Shown here in pieces: positions 52,868-60,930 of a DNA stretch of 64,000 bases. Position 1 is the stretch's first letter; each line of letters begins with the position of its first letter. This DNA is from Paenibacillus sp. OV219 (lineage in GTDB: Bacteria; Bacillota; Bacilli; Paenibacillales; Paenibacillaceae): assembly GCF_900110075.1 (NCBI RefSeq), contig NZ_FOCJ01000001.1, positions 744,001-808,000 on the forward strand. Direction: 5' to 3'. Under the pieces are notes generated by a model, which had not been told where the DNA came from, did no database searches, and was given only the letters and a program-made list of their open reading frames with translations. Both the position numbers and the translations under genes were made by a program.

Positions 52868-54067
52868 GTGGATAATACAGCAACAACAGAAGCACAGCTG
52901 CAAACTATATACCCTCAAATGGTGCAGTGGCGCCGTTATTTGCATCAGCATCCGGAGGTTTCATTTCATGAAGAGGAAACTTCGCGCTGGATCGCCGAGC
53001 GTCTGAAGGAAATGGGCATTGATGTGCAAGTAGGTGTTGGCGGAGGCTACGGGCTGATTGCGACGATTAAAGGTGGAAAGCCTGGTCCAGTCGTAGGGCT
53101 GCGTTGCGATATCGACGCCTTGCCGATTCAGGACGAGAAGAAAACAGACTATATCTCGACCGTTCCAGGTGTCATGCATGCATGCGGGCATGATGCGCAT
53201 ACATCGACGATGCTCGCGATTGCGAGCTACTATAACGCGAATAAAGAAGCAATTACCGGTGAGCGTAGGCTGATCTTCCAGCCAGCGGAGGAAGTGTCGC
53301 CAGGGGGTGCGAAGAGCATGATCGAAGCAGGCGCGCTTGATGGCGTCGATGCGATCTATGGCGTGCATCTATGGACGCCGATGCCTTATGGAACGGCGGC
53401 AACGAGGCCAGGACCGTTCATGGCTGCGCCGGATGAGATCTACATTGATATTACTGGAAAAGGCGGACATGGTGGACTGCCGCATGAGACTATTGATGCG
53501 ATCTTGGTCGGCTCGGCAATGGTACAGGCTATTCAATCTGTCGTAAGCCGCAATGTCAATCCGCTTGATCCAGCAGTTGTATCCATCGGTTCATTTCAAG
53601 CGGGTTCGACTGCAAATGTCATCGCAGAGCGATGCAGGATGGTAGGGACGGTTAGAACGTTCACGGAAGAGGTTCGCGCCTTTATTAAGGAGAGGCTGTC
53701 GGTCATTGTGAGCCAAACGGCGGCGATGTACGGCGCTACTGCGACTTTTGAATATCGGGACGGGTATCCGCCGGTGGTGAATGATGCGAATGAAGCAGCA
53801 CGTTTCTTCAAGGTCGCGCCTTCCGAATTCGGGGATGCTTGTGTATCGGAATCGCCGCTTATTATGGCAGGTGAAGATTTCACGTATTATCTTCGAGAGG
53901 TTCCCGGATGCTTCATGTTCGTCGGAGCAGGCGGTGAAGCATGCGGTGCGACATACCCACATCACCATCCGCGCTTCGATATTGATGAGCGAGCGATGCT
54001 GCGTGCTGCCAAGCTGATGATTGCAATGGCGGATGATTATGCGTCGGAAGCTACTTCTTGCGCTTGA
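52868..54067 (+). CDS. M20 family amidohydrolase (N-acyl-amino acid deacylase)
   Basis: A 399-residue zinc hydrolase, related to IAA-amino acid, hippurate and N-acetylcysteine deacylases. Metal and catalytic marks are RRYLHQHPEVSFHEEET, LRCDIDALPIQDE, GVMHACGHDAHTSTMLAIA, FQPAEEVSPGGAKSMI, GVHLWTPMPYG and the C-terminal YPHHHPRFDIDE. The dimerisation insert (DIYIDITGKGGHGGLPHETIDA region) is complete. It cleaves an acyl group from a small amide in the cytoplasm; the substrate is unknown. AGGAGG lies 9 nt before GTG 52868. Confidence 0.9.
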   Translation: MDNTATTEAQLQTIYPQMVQWRRYLHQHPEVSFHEEETSRWIAERLKEMGIDVQVGVGGGYGLIATIKGGKPGPVVGLRCDIDALPIQDEKKTDYISTVPGVMHACGHDAHTSTMLAIASYYNANKEAITGERRLIFQPAEEVSPGGAKSMIEAGALDGVDAIYGVHLWTPMPYGTAATRPGPFMAAPDEIYIDITGKGGHGGLPHETIDAILVGSAMVQAIQSVVSRNVNPLDPAVVSIGSFQAGSTANVIAERCRMVGTVRTFTEEVRAFIKERLSVIVSQTAAMYGATATFEYRDGYPPVVNDANEAARFFKVAPSEFGDACVSESPLIMAGEDFTYYLREVPGCFMFVGAGGEACGATYPHHHPRFDIDERAMLRAAKLMIAMADDYASEATSCA

Positions 54068-54169
54068 GGCTATTGATGCATGAGGGAGTCACGTCAAGGC
54101 TAACCTAACGGATGAAGCAATGCTGCAAACGTCGTGCGGCTACTTCATTAAGAAGGGAGCAATAGTCAA

Positions 54170-54619
54170 GTGACGAGACTTGTGAAAGATCTGATGTCCA
54201 CGAACTGTGTGACAGCCACACTGCTCGATAACGTGTATGAGCTTGCTGTTCTGATGAGGGACCATGATATTGGTTTTGTGCCGATCGTTGACGGACAGAA
54301 GCTGATCGGAATCGTGACGGACCGGGATTTGGTCGTCCGCGGCTATGCGGAGAAGCATTCAGGTTCGACAGCGGTTTCTGAAGTCATTACGACCGATATT
54401 CGAACGATTGATTCGAATACGACCGTCGATGATGCGGCTCGAATGATGGCCGATCACCAGATCAGGCGCCTCCCCGTTGTGCAGGATGGCAATCTTGTTG
54501 GCATCGTTTCGATTGGAGATTTGGCCGTGCGCGAAATATTCGTGAACGAAGCGGGCGATGCGCTAAGCAGCATTTCGCAGCAGCATGGCGGGGATATACA
54601 GCATCAAACGGTACACTAA
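54170..54619 (+). CDS. Two-CBS-domain protein
   Basis: A 149-residue protein of two CBS domains in tandem: VKDLMSTNCVTATLLDNVYELAVLMRDHDIGFVPIVDGQKLIGIVTDRDLVVR and VITTDIRTIDSNTTVDDAARMMADHQIRRLPVVQDGNLVGIVSIGDLAV. Such stand-alone pairs sense adenine nucleotides or c-di-AMP. It is not AcuB, which has an extra ACT domain. GTG 54170 follows GGGAG at a somewhat long distance. Alone in its unit. Confidence 0.88.
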   Translation: MTRLVKDLMSTNCVTATLLDNVYELAVLMRDHDIGFVPIVDGQKLIGIVTDRDLVVRGYAEKHSGSTAVSEVITTDIRTIDSNTTVDDAARMMADHQIRRLPVVQDGNLVGIVSIGDLAVREIFVNEAGDALSSISQQHGGDIQHQTVH

Positions 54620-54624
54620 GAGGA

Positions 54625-54664
54625 ACGCGATTTAGCCTTTTCCGGCTGGATCGCGTATTTTTTT
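54625..54664 (+). terminator. Terminator of the CBS gene
   Basis: ACGCGAT-TTAGCC pairs with GGCT-GGATCGCGT, then TATTTTTTT. Confidence 0.88.
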
Positions 54665-54756
54665 GCATAATTTTGTAGCTTTCATTGGATACTTGAATCA
54701 TAGGCACATTAGGACAACTATGGATAAAATGCTTGCGATTCAGGGGGATGATGCGG

Positions 54757-56490
54757 GTGATGAAACGTGAAGACAAGCCCTTATGCGTACAGGCAGACTT
54801 TACTGTACTGCTGGATGACCGGCACGCAGATGCGGAGGTCGCCCGCGTGCAGCTGAGCCGCTTCGCTGATTTAACGAAGCGACCCGGACATATCCATACG
54901 TACCGTATTACACCAATGTCGATTTGGAACGCCGCTTCGGCGGGCATGATGCCGAAAGAAATGATTCGGGCGCTTGGCGAGAATAGCTGCTACGAGCTGC
55001 CGCTCCAGGTGACGAGCGGCATTCGAAAGCTTGCAGAGCGTTATGGCAAGCTGATGCTTCAGCTGACCGCAGAAGGCATGCTGATGCTGCTCGGTGAGGA
55101 AGAGCTGCTAAGTACGCTTCGGGCGAATAAGACGATCAGTGAGCTGTTGCGCGGAGCTGACCATCTTGGTGAAGGAAGCCTCATCGTCCGTCCTGAAGCA
55201 AGAGGGCTGCTGAAGCAGGAGCTGACCCGTCTCGGCTATCCGGTGCTAGATTTGGCGGGCTACCGGCATGGTGAAGCGCTTGATGTCTCTTTAACAGAGC
55301 GGACAGCGGCAGGAAGATCGTTCGAGCTGCGTGATTATCAGCTGCGGGCTGTTAATTTATTTTATCTAGAGGGACAGGCTGACGGCGGCAGCGGTGTGCT
55401 TGTCCTCCCTTGCGGAGCAGGCAAGACGGTTATTGGCATTGCGGCGCTTGCAAGGCTGCGCTGTGACACGCTTATACTGACATCGAATGTGACCTCCGTG
55501 CAGCAATGGAAGGCAGAGCTTCTCGATAAGACGACGCTGACGGAAGATAAAATCGGCACCTATGCGGCAGATTCGAAGGACGTTAAGCCGGTAACGATTG
55601 CGACCTATCAAATATTGACGAGCCGCAGGCAGAAGACCGACGAATACAGCCATATGCGACTTTTTCAGGAGCGGAACTGGGGACTAATTGTATATGATGA
55701 GGTGCATCTGCTGCCAGCGCCTGTTTTTCGGATGACGGCAGATTTGCAAGCGACAAGGCGACTGGGCCTTACGGCAACGCTAGTCCGTGAGGATGGGCGG
55801 GAAGAGGACGTCTTCTCGCTGATTGGACCGAAGCGCTTCGACTTGCCGTGGAAGACGCTGGAGCAGCGGAAGTACATCGCCTCGCTGACTTGTACGGAAA
55901 TCCGGCTGCCGCTCGCGCATGAGGAGCTTGAAGGCTATGTCGCTGCAGAAGAAAAGACGAAGGTGCGTGTAGCAGGCGAGAATTCCGCCAAGATCGAGGT
56001 CGTACGCGAGCTGCTGCGTTATCATGTAGGCAAACCTGCACTTGTCATTGGTCAATATCTAACACAGCTGCACCGGCTCGCAGAGGAACTGCAGGCGCCG
56101 ATCTTGACTGGCGAGCTGCCTCATGAGGAGCGGGCGAAGCTATACGAGCAGTTTAAGGCGGGTGAAATACCGGTGCTTGTCGTCTCGAAGGTTGCGAATT
56201 TCGCCGTTGATTTGCCAGACGCAGCCGTTGCGATACAAGTATCGGGCAGCTACGGTTCTAGACAGGAAGAGGCTCAGCGAATTGGGCGCATTCTGAGACC
56301 GAAATCTGGTGACAATCGAGCGTGGTTTTATACGGTTGTTTCTGATCATACGAAGGAAACGGAGTATGCGAGTAGACGCCAGCTTTTCTTACTTGAGCAA
56401 GGCTATCGGTATAACCTGCGCGAGTGGGATGAGATGAAGGATGAATTGTCTTATGAGGATGACGAAGTGAGCCGGGAGGCAGCACAGTGA
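54757..56490 (+). CDS. Bacterial XPB/Ssl2-type SF2 DNA helicase
   Basis: About 577 residues. Motif I is LPCGAGKTVIGIAAL (GKT near 222), then TSNVTSVQQWKAEL (Ia), IVYDEVHLLPAPVFR (DEVH, 314-317), LGLTATLVREDGREEDVFSLIGPKRFD (SAT-like, with the XPB RED motif in VREDG), and the C-terminal VSKVANFAVDLPDAAVAIQVSGSYGSRQEEAQRIGRILRPK (motifs V and VI). These match bacterial XPB enzymes such as mycobacterial Rv0861c, a 3'-to-5' helicase. The N-terminal 180 residues form an additional DRD-type region. AGGGGG supports GTG 54757 (or ATG 54760). It overlaps the next gene by 4 nt. Confidence 0.9.
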   Translation: MMKREDKPLCVQADFTVLLDDRHADAEVARVQLSRFADLTKRPGHIHTYRITPMSIWNAASAGMMPKEMIRALGENSCYELPLQVTSGIRKLAERYGKLMLQLTAEGMLMLLGEEELLSTLRANKTISELLRGADHLGEGSLIVRPEARGLLKQELTRLGYPVLDLAGYRHGEALDVSLTERTAAGRSFELRDYQLRAVNLFYLEGQADGGSGVLVLPCGAGKTVIGIAALARLRCDTLILTSNVTSVQQWKAELLDKTTLTEDKIGTYAADSKDVKPVTIATYQILTSRRQKTDEYSHMRLFQERNWGLIVYDEVHLLPAPVFRMTADLQATRRLGLTATLVREDGREEDVFSLIGPKRFDLPWKTLEQRKYIASLTCTEIRLPLAHEELEGYVAAEEKTKVRVAGENSAKIEVVRELLRYHVGKPALVIGQYLTQLHRLAEELQAPILTGELPHEERAKLYEQFKAGEIPVLVVSKVANFAVDLPDAAVAIQVSGSYGSRQEEAQRIGRILRPKSGDNRAWFYTVVSDHTKETEYASRRQLFLLEQGYRYNLREWDEMKDELSYEDDEVSREAAQ

Positions 56491-58361
56491 AGCTTGATGA
56501 GATTGCAGGAAAGCTGACTGAAGAGCAGAAGCTTCAATTTGAAGCACATCCTTTGTGGAACGGAATGAACGAATTCATATGGCCGATATCGCTGATAACG
56601 AGTACATGCGCGAGAGAAGTATGGCTAAGGCTGAATGATCCGGATCATTATGTGCTTGAAGTGATCCTGCTCGGGTTCGGACACTCGCTGTTCAGCGAGG
56701 AGCAGCTCCTTCAGGCAGCGAAACCGCGGCTCGCAGGGTCCGAGCTGCGAATTGGACTGCTTCACCTGCAAGAAGCAGGCATCGTGTTCGCTGTACGTAG
56801 AGGTTGGGGCGAGAAACTGTACGGAGTCCCGAGTGATCTGTATACGGTCTGGTTTCATGCCATGCAAGATCGGAAAAGGTTGCCTGCAATGCCGGAGATA
56901 GATTCCTATGATATTGTTCCGATAGATGGGAGTGTCGGCTATGTACCGCCATTAAGCGTTCAGCTGCTTCATGCGATGGCTGCTCTACAGCATACGGGGA
57001 TGAAGCGGACGACGCGAGGTGTGCTCGCGAAGCGCGCAATCGAAAGTGCTACGGCCCAGCTGCATTACGACAATGAGCGGCTGCTTGGCGTTGCAGAGCT
57101 GACGCAGGCGGACGCTGCGCAGCTGTATCCGCTGCCGCTAGCGATTATGCTTCAGCTCGCCGTGCAAGAGGGGTGGCTCATCGAACGAGCATCCGCCTAT
57201 TATATAAACCAAGCGGGTTGGGAGAATTGGCTAGAGCAGCGAGCTCCTAAACGTGAAGAGAGGTTGCTTCTGCAGATCATTGAGCTGCTCAGCAGCCGGA
57301 ACGCTGCTGCTGCAGTTGGCGCAGCCCAGTTGTTTACGCAATCGGAAGCATATATCTGGTACAGAGCCGCCGATGTGGAAGCGCGGCTGGACCGTGCAAG
57401 CAGCGCTGTCTTAACAAAGCCGCCACAATCAACAATTGCGGTATGGTGCCAGCTGCTTCGCACCTTAGGCTATATGGAAGTTGCGGAGGACGAGTTCGGG
57501 GCTGCTGTGTTTCGATGGTTGCTTCAACCGATCGAGCTTGGTGTACGCGACGATGTCAACGACAAAGCCAACGACAACGACAACGATTGCGATAACGAGG
57601 ACGAGGACGACAACCACAACGACAAAGCCAACGACGAGGAAGTCATCAGGCGCTTCGAAGCGGCTGCAATTCAATTCACGCCAGACGGTGATATCTACGT
57701 ACAAGAGGATTGCCCTTATTCAGTCAGATGGCAGCTCGAACTCATTGCGGAGCGGCGCAGGACGGATCGTGTTACCGTCTACCGGATGACGGAGCGCAGT
57801 TACAAGCGTACCGCTGAACAGGGGATAGGTACAGGTGAGGTGATTCATATGCTGGAAGCTGCTGCAGATGAGCCTTTACCGGAGACGATGAGGGCAGCGA
57901 TTTCTATCGGGATGAGCGCTCATACTGCGGTGCTAGCACCTGTTCCAGAACCGGTATCCGTTACGTTGCATGGTTCAAATCCGAGCGAGTGCGAGCCATC
58001 TCTTCTAGTACTTGGAAGCCAATCCTATGAGATCATCATTGAACACAAGGCAGTCCGTTCATTGTTTGCAGGCATTGAATCCGTTCCAGCGATGTGGATG
58101 AAACAATTCCGCAGCTATCATCTGTCAACGCGAAGGGAACTGATGGAACAGGCGTTAAGCTGGCGAGCGGCGGTTAAACTAAGCTGTGAAGGCCAAATCA
58201 AGCCTTTTATTCCTGAACGAATCGTCGATGAAGATGATAAATGGGCGGTTATTGGCTATTTGCAGGAGGGAGGCAGCTGCCTGCCCATCAAGCTTCAACC
58301 GGACATGTGGCAGGAAATGATGCTCGTGCTGCCGGAAGGTACGTTCCATAACGCTCAATAA
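56487..58361 (+). CDS. Helicase-associated protein, partner of the XPB helicase
   Basis: A 624-residue protein. The N-terminal half is helical and winged-helix-like (SLITSTCAREVWLRLNDPDHYVLEVILL, then ELRIGLLHLQEAGIVFAVRRGWGEKLYGVPSDLY). The C-terminal part (FTPDGDIYVQEDCPYSVRWQLELIAERRRTDRVTVYRMTERSYKRTAEQGIGTGEVIHMLEAA) resembles the helicase C-terminal-associated domain paired with XPB (Rv0862c in M. tuberculosis). No Walker motif is seen. It begins in the XPB stop (GTGA), so they are made together. Residues 355-385 hold an acidic Asp/Asn-rich insertion. Confidence 0.8.
   Translation: MKLDEIAGKLTEEQKLQFEAHPLWNGMNEFIWPISLITSTCAREVWLRLNDPDHYVLEVILLGFGHSLFSEEQLLQAAKPRLAGSELRIGLLHLQEAGIVFAVRRGWGEKLYGVPSDLYTVWFHAMQDRKRLPAMPEIDSYDIVPIDGSVGYVPPLSVQLLHAMAALQHTGMKRTTRGVLAKRAIESATAQLHYDNERLLGVAELTQADAAQLYPLPLAIMLQLAVQEGWLIERASAYYINQAGWENWLEQRAPKREERLLLQIIELLSSRNAAAAVGAAQLFTQSEAYIWYRAADVEARLDRASSAVLTKPPQSTIAVWCQLLRTLGYMEVAEDEFGAAVFRWLLQPIELGVRDDVNDKANDNDNDCDNEDEDDNHNDKANDEEVIRRFEAAAIQFTPDGDIYVQEDCPYSVRWQLELIAERRRTDRVTVYRMTERSYKRTAEQGIGTGEVIHMLEAAADEPLPETMRAAISIGMSAHTAVLAPVPEPVSVTLHGSNPSECEPSLLVLGSQSYEIIIEHKAVRSLFAGIESVPAMWMKQFRSYHLSTRRELMEQALSWRAAVKLSCEGQIKPFIPERIVDEDDKWAVIGYLQEGGSCLPIKLQPDMWQEMMLVLPEGTFHNAQ
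57550..57640 (+). repeat. AAC/GAC-rich repeat within the helicase-partner gene
   Basis: The 18-mer AACGACAAAGCCAACGAC occurs at 57558-57575 and again at 57618-57635, exactly 60 nt apart and in frame. Between them are many AAC, GAC and GAT codons. The protein gains a run of Asp, Asn and Glu (NDKAND twice) that would be disordered. Confidence 0.9.
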
Positions 58362-58450
58362 TTAGGTTCTCCCGTTTCTTCTTATCTATCGTTATGATAT
58401 GATGTTGGAAGTAGGCGCCAGCCTACAAGTTCATAAAGGGGCGGATATGT

Positions 58451-58978
58451 TTGAGAACGATATCATTATCAAACCCTGACAGCCTAGAAATGAACTTGCC
58501 CACCTATGAAGCATTCGATGCTTACGGAGGAAGTCAAGATTCAACGCTGGATATGGGTCAGCTGCTGTTAAACGCCTATGAAATTGGCGATATGATAAAC
58601 CAGTCGGCTGAAGTAGCCGAATTCGCATATTGGAAACAAGTTGTCGACCAGAACGATCAGGTGCATGAGCTTGTGAAGCAGTTCAATAAAGCGAAGGAGC
58701 TGTTCGTGGAATGCGAGCGGTTCGGACGTTTCCATCCCGACTACAACTCGGCGAAGGATAAAGTTGTCGCAATCGAGCATCAGCTCGGGGAGATTGAATG
58801 TGTGAGCAAGTACAAGGCAGCTGAACAGGCTGTAGATGACATGCTGCATGATATTGCGAAAGAAATTGCGTTCTCGGTTTCCGAGACGATCAAAGTGCCG
58901 AGCAATGATCCGCTGCCTAAGGGCGGCGGCTGTGGAAGCGGCGGGTCGTGCAGCTGCGGGAGCGGCGGCTGCGGTTAG
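58451..58978 (+). CDS. ylbF: YlbF/YmcA family protein with Cys-rich tail
   Basis: A 175-residue protein. Residues 35-145 are the all-helical YlbF domain (QLLLNAYEIGDMINQSAEVAEFAYWKQVVDQ, then LVKQFNKAKELFVECERFGRFHPDYNSAK and AFSVSETIKVPS). In B. subtilis YlbF joins YmcA and YaaT in a Y-complex carrying Fe-S clusters that affects RNase Y, competence and sporulation. The C-terminus is Gly/Cys-rich with four Cys (GGGCGSGG, SCSCGSGGCG). TTG 58451 is placed by AAAGGGGCGG; a ten-codon frame MFENDIIIKP starts at ATG 58447 in another frame. ylbG follows. Confidence 0.85.
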   Translation: MRTISLSNPDSLEMNLPTYEAFDAYGGSQDSTLDMGQLLLNAYEIGDMINQSAEVAEFAYWKQVVDQNDQVHELVKQFNKAKELFVECERFGRFHPDYNSAKDKVVAIEHQLGEIECVSKYKAAEQAVDDMLHDIAKEIAFSVSETIKVPSNDPLPKGGGCGSGGSCSCGSGGCG

Positions 58979-59007
58979 TTTTACAAGAGGGGAAACGGGG
59001 GGCTTAC

Positions 59008-59271
59008 ATGTTTTCGGAACGTGTCGGTTATATCGTGTGGGTCAGCGATCTGAAGGCAGCCCGCACATTAGAGAAATACGGCACCGTTCATTATATGTCG
59101 CGCAAGATGCATTACGTCGTCATGTATATGAACGCGGATCGTGCAGAAGAGGTAATTCGCAATATGGGCCGGCTTCCGTTTGTGAAGCGGATAGAGCGTT
59201 CATTCCGCAATGAAATCAAAACCGAATACACACAAGGTGTTCCAGATAAAACTCGGTTTTATAGTTTATAG
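59008..59271 (+). CDS. ylbG: YlbG family protein (UPF0298)
   Basis: An 87-residue protein: MFSERVGYIVWVSDLKAARTLEKYGTVHYMSRKMHYVVMYMNADRAEEVIRNMGRLPFVKRIERSFRNEIKTEY, matching the UPF0298 pattern throughout. Function unknown. GGGGGG with 7-nt spacing precedes ATG 59008. Placed 29 nt after ylbF, as in B. subtilis, and closed by a terminator, so the pair is one unit. Confidence 0.93.
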   Translation: MFSERVGYIVWVSDLKAARTLEKYGTVHYMSRKMHYVVMYMNADRAEEVIRNMGRLPFVKRIERSFRNEIKTEYTQGVPDKTRFYSL

Positions 59272-59282
59272 TCCAGCATCAA

Positions 59283-59320
59283 AGTCTTGCCAGTATAGAT
59301 GGCGAGGCTTTTTTTTATGG
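59283..59320 (+). terminator. Terminator of ylbF-ylbG
   Basis: AGTCTTGCCA pairs with TGGCGAGGCT and is followed by eight T. Confidence 0.9.
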
Positions 59321-59367
59321 CATACAAACCCAGTTAGTCCCATAATTGGATCAGTGTTATTTTAATC

Positions 59368-59395
59368 TTGAAATATCAGACAGGCATGCTACAAT
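59368..59395 (+). promoter_or_regulatory. Promoter of the 59.45-kb gene
   Basis: TTGAAA (59368-59373) and TACAAT (59390-59395) are 16 nt apart, with TGC before the -10 giving an extended -10. Confidence 0.7.
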
Positions 59396-59452
59396 AAAAT
59401 GGAAAGTACATATAGATAATAAGTCCTACTTCCAAAGGAGGGGTGGATTGCG

Positions 59453-59890
59453 GTGAAAGACAAGATGACAGAACGATGGAGCACCTATGAAACATTTCAC
59501 ATCGCACTTGGTGACAAGAAAGTTGCGGATATCGTCATCACGAACCACGCTAAGAGCCGATGGGGTGATCGTGTCGAAAGCGAGAAGACCGGCTTCGAGG
59601 ACATTGCTGATTTTATGTGGCAAACACTGAAGCAGGGGCGTGTAGAGCCTTATTATCGCAATGAACAGGACGTGTACTTAATTGATGACGATCTTGTATT
59701 CGTCGCCGAGTTTACGGTCGTTGAGAATGAAACTGATCTCGCTGGCGGTCCGCTCCACAAGATGATTGTCGTTACCTTCCTCGGTAGAATGTCTGAGACT
59801 ATAGAACTACGTGATTTGAAATCGTATTATTCATGGTTAAGGCATTCCAGAAGAATGACATTAATTAAAAATAGCAGGAAGCGGAAATAA
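59453..59890 (+). CDS. Protein of unknown function, 145 residues
   Basis: Not recognised. A mixed alpha/beta protein starting MKDKMTERWSTYETFHIALGDKKVADIVITNHAKSRWGDRVESE, then a beta-rich part (QDVYLIDDDLVFVAEFTVVENETD, HKMIVVTFLGRMSETIELRDL) and a basic tail (RHSRRMTLIKNSRKRK). The pattern NHAKSRWGDRV with a later LIDDDLVFVAEF suggests a small RNase-toxin-like or DUF4258-like fold, but this is only an impression. AGGAGGGG precedes GTG 59453. Its own promoter is visible. Confidence 0.72.
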   Translation: MKDKMTERWSTYETFHIALGDKKVADIVITNHAKSRWGDRVESEKTGFEDIADFMWQTLKQGRVEPYYRNEQDVYLIDDDLVFVAEFTVVENETDLAGGPLHKMIVVTFLGRMSETIELRDLKSYYSWLRHSRRMTLIKNSRKRK

Positions 59891-59916
59891 TAACTTACAT
59901 TAATTGGCTAAGTTAA

Positions 59917-59946
59917 AGCGTGGGCGTCACAGGCTCATGCTTTTTG
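59917..59946 (+). terminator. Terminator of the 59.45-kb gene
   Basis: AGCGTGGGC pairs with GCTCATGCT (two G-U pairs) and is followed by TTTTT. Confidence 0.65.
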
Positions 59947-59959
59947 CATTATAAAGGCG

Positions 59960-59987
59960 ATGACAGCTTCCCGGATTGTTGTATAAT
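59960..59987 (+). promoter_or_regulatory. Promoter of the LysR-PHP unit
   Basis: ATGACA (59960-59965) and TATAAT (59982-59987) are 16 nt apart. Confidence 0.65.
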
Positions 59988-60018
59988 GGTTCCAAAGAGA
60001 AAGGAAGGGATGCCCTTC

Positions 60019-60930
60019 ATGGCGCTTAATTTTCATCAGCTCCATATCTTCTTTACAGTTGCGGAGCGGGGGAGCTTCTCGGCTGCTGCGCAAGCGCTTC
60101 ACATGACTCAGCCTGCTGTGACGATGCAGATCCAGTCGTTGGAAGATTACTTTGGCACGAAGCTTCTGCAGCGTTCCACGAAGCGGATCGAGCTTACTGA
60201 AGCTGGACGAGCTCTGATGCCTTATGCAAGGCAAAGCATTGAACTCATTCGGGATACGGATGTGCAAATGTCCAAATTCACGAAGCAGCTCAAAGGCCGG
60301 TTGCAGCTCGGAGCCAGCTTAACAATTGGTGAATATATTTTGCCGCGGTTGCTCGGTCCGTTCGGAGCAGAGTATCCACATATCGCTATCAGCATGAAAG
60401 TAATGAACACGGCGCAAATCATGGAAGATATCCTCAATCATCAGCTGAACTTCGGCCTCGTTGAGGCGCCTGTCAATCATCCTGACATGCACATGGAAGC
60501 CGTTATGAGCGACGAGCTGAAGCTGATCGTCGGCAAATCTCACCCACTCGCAGGGTCGAAGGAAGTCGAGCTCGAAGATGTCATGACGTATCCATTCGTG
60601 CTGCGCGAGCAAGGCTCGGGTACCCGTCTCGTGATGGAAGACGTTCTGCGAGCGAAAAATATCGATCTGTCTACGATGAAGATTGTAATGGAGCTGGGCA
60701 GCACAGGTGCAGTCAAATCGGCTGTTGAAGCGGGGCTTGGAATCTCTTTTGTTTCGAGCTCATCGGTCAAGCATGAAATTGCGCTTGGCTTGATTCAGAC
60801 CATTCCGATTAGGGATGTACAGTTCAAGCGGCAATTTTATTCCATCTTCTTAAAGTCAGCGCTGCTGCCAATCTCGGCGGTGACGTTCCTAACCTTTTTG
60901 AGAGAGAGGGATTTATACCAATGGCTGTAA
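60019..60930 (+). CDS. LysR-family transcriptional regulator
   Basis: A 303-residue regulator. The N-terminal winged helix is FHQLHIFFTVAERGSFSAAAQALHMTQPAVTMQIQSLEDYFGTKLLQRSTKRIELTEAG; the rest is a periplasmic-binding-like effector domain (LQLGASLTIGEYILPRLLGPF, EQGSGTRLVMEDVL, STGAVKSAVEAGLGISFVS). It is closest in style to the CysL/YeiE group that senses small anions or sulfur compounds; this is a guess. AAGGAAGGG fits ATG 60019 rather than ATG 60010. The last 10 nt overlap the next gene. Confidence 0.9.
   Translation: MALNFHQLHIFFTVAERGSFSAAAQALHMTQPAVTMQIQSLEDYFGTKLLQRSTKRIELTEAGRALMPYARQSIELIRDTDVQMSKFTKQLKGRLQLGASLTIGEYILPRLLGPFGAEYPHIAISMKVMNTAQIMEDILNHQLNFGLVEAPVNHPDMHMEAVMSDELKLIVGKSHPLAGSKEVELEDVMTYPFVLREQGSGTRLVMEDVLRAKNIDLSTMKIVMELGSTGAVKSAVEAGLGISFVSSSSVKHEIALGLIQTIPIRDVQFKRQFYSIFLKSALLPISAVTFLTFLRERDLYQWL

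Noticed and set aside
54170-54619. AcuB
   Set aside because: Only two CBS domains in 149 residues; the ACT domain of AcuB is absent and the gene is far from acuA/acuC.
57550-57640. CRISPR-like or mobile repeat
   Set aside because: The repeat is short, coding and in frame, with no spacers or terminal repeats; it is a low-complexity coding tract.
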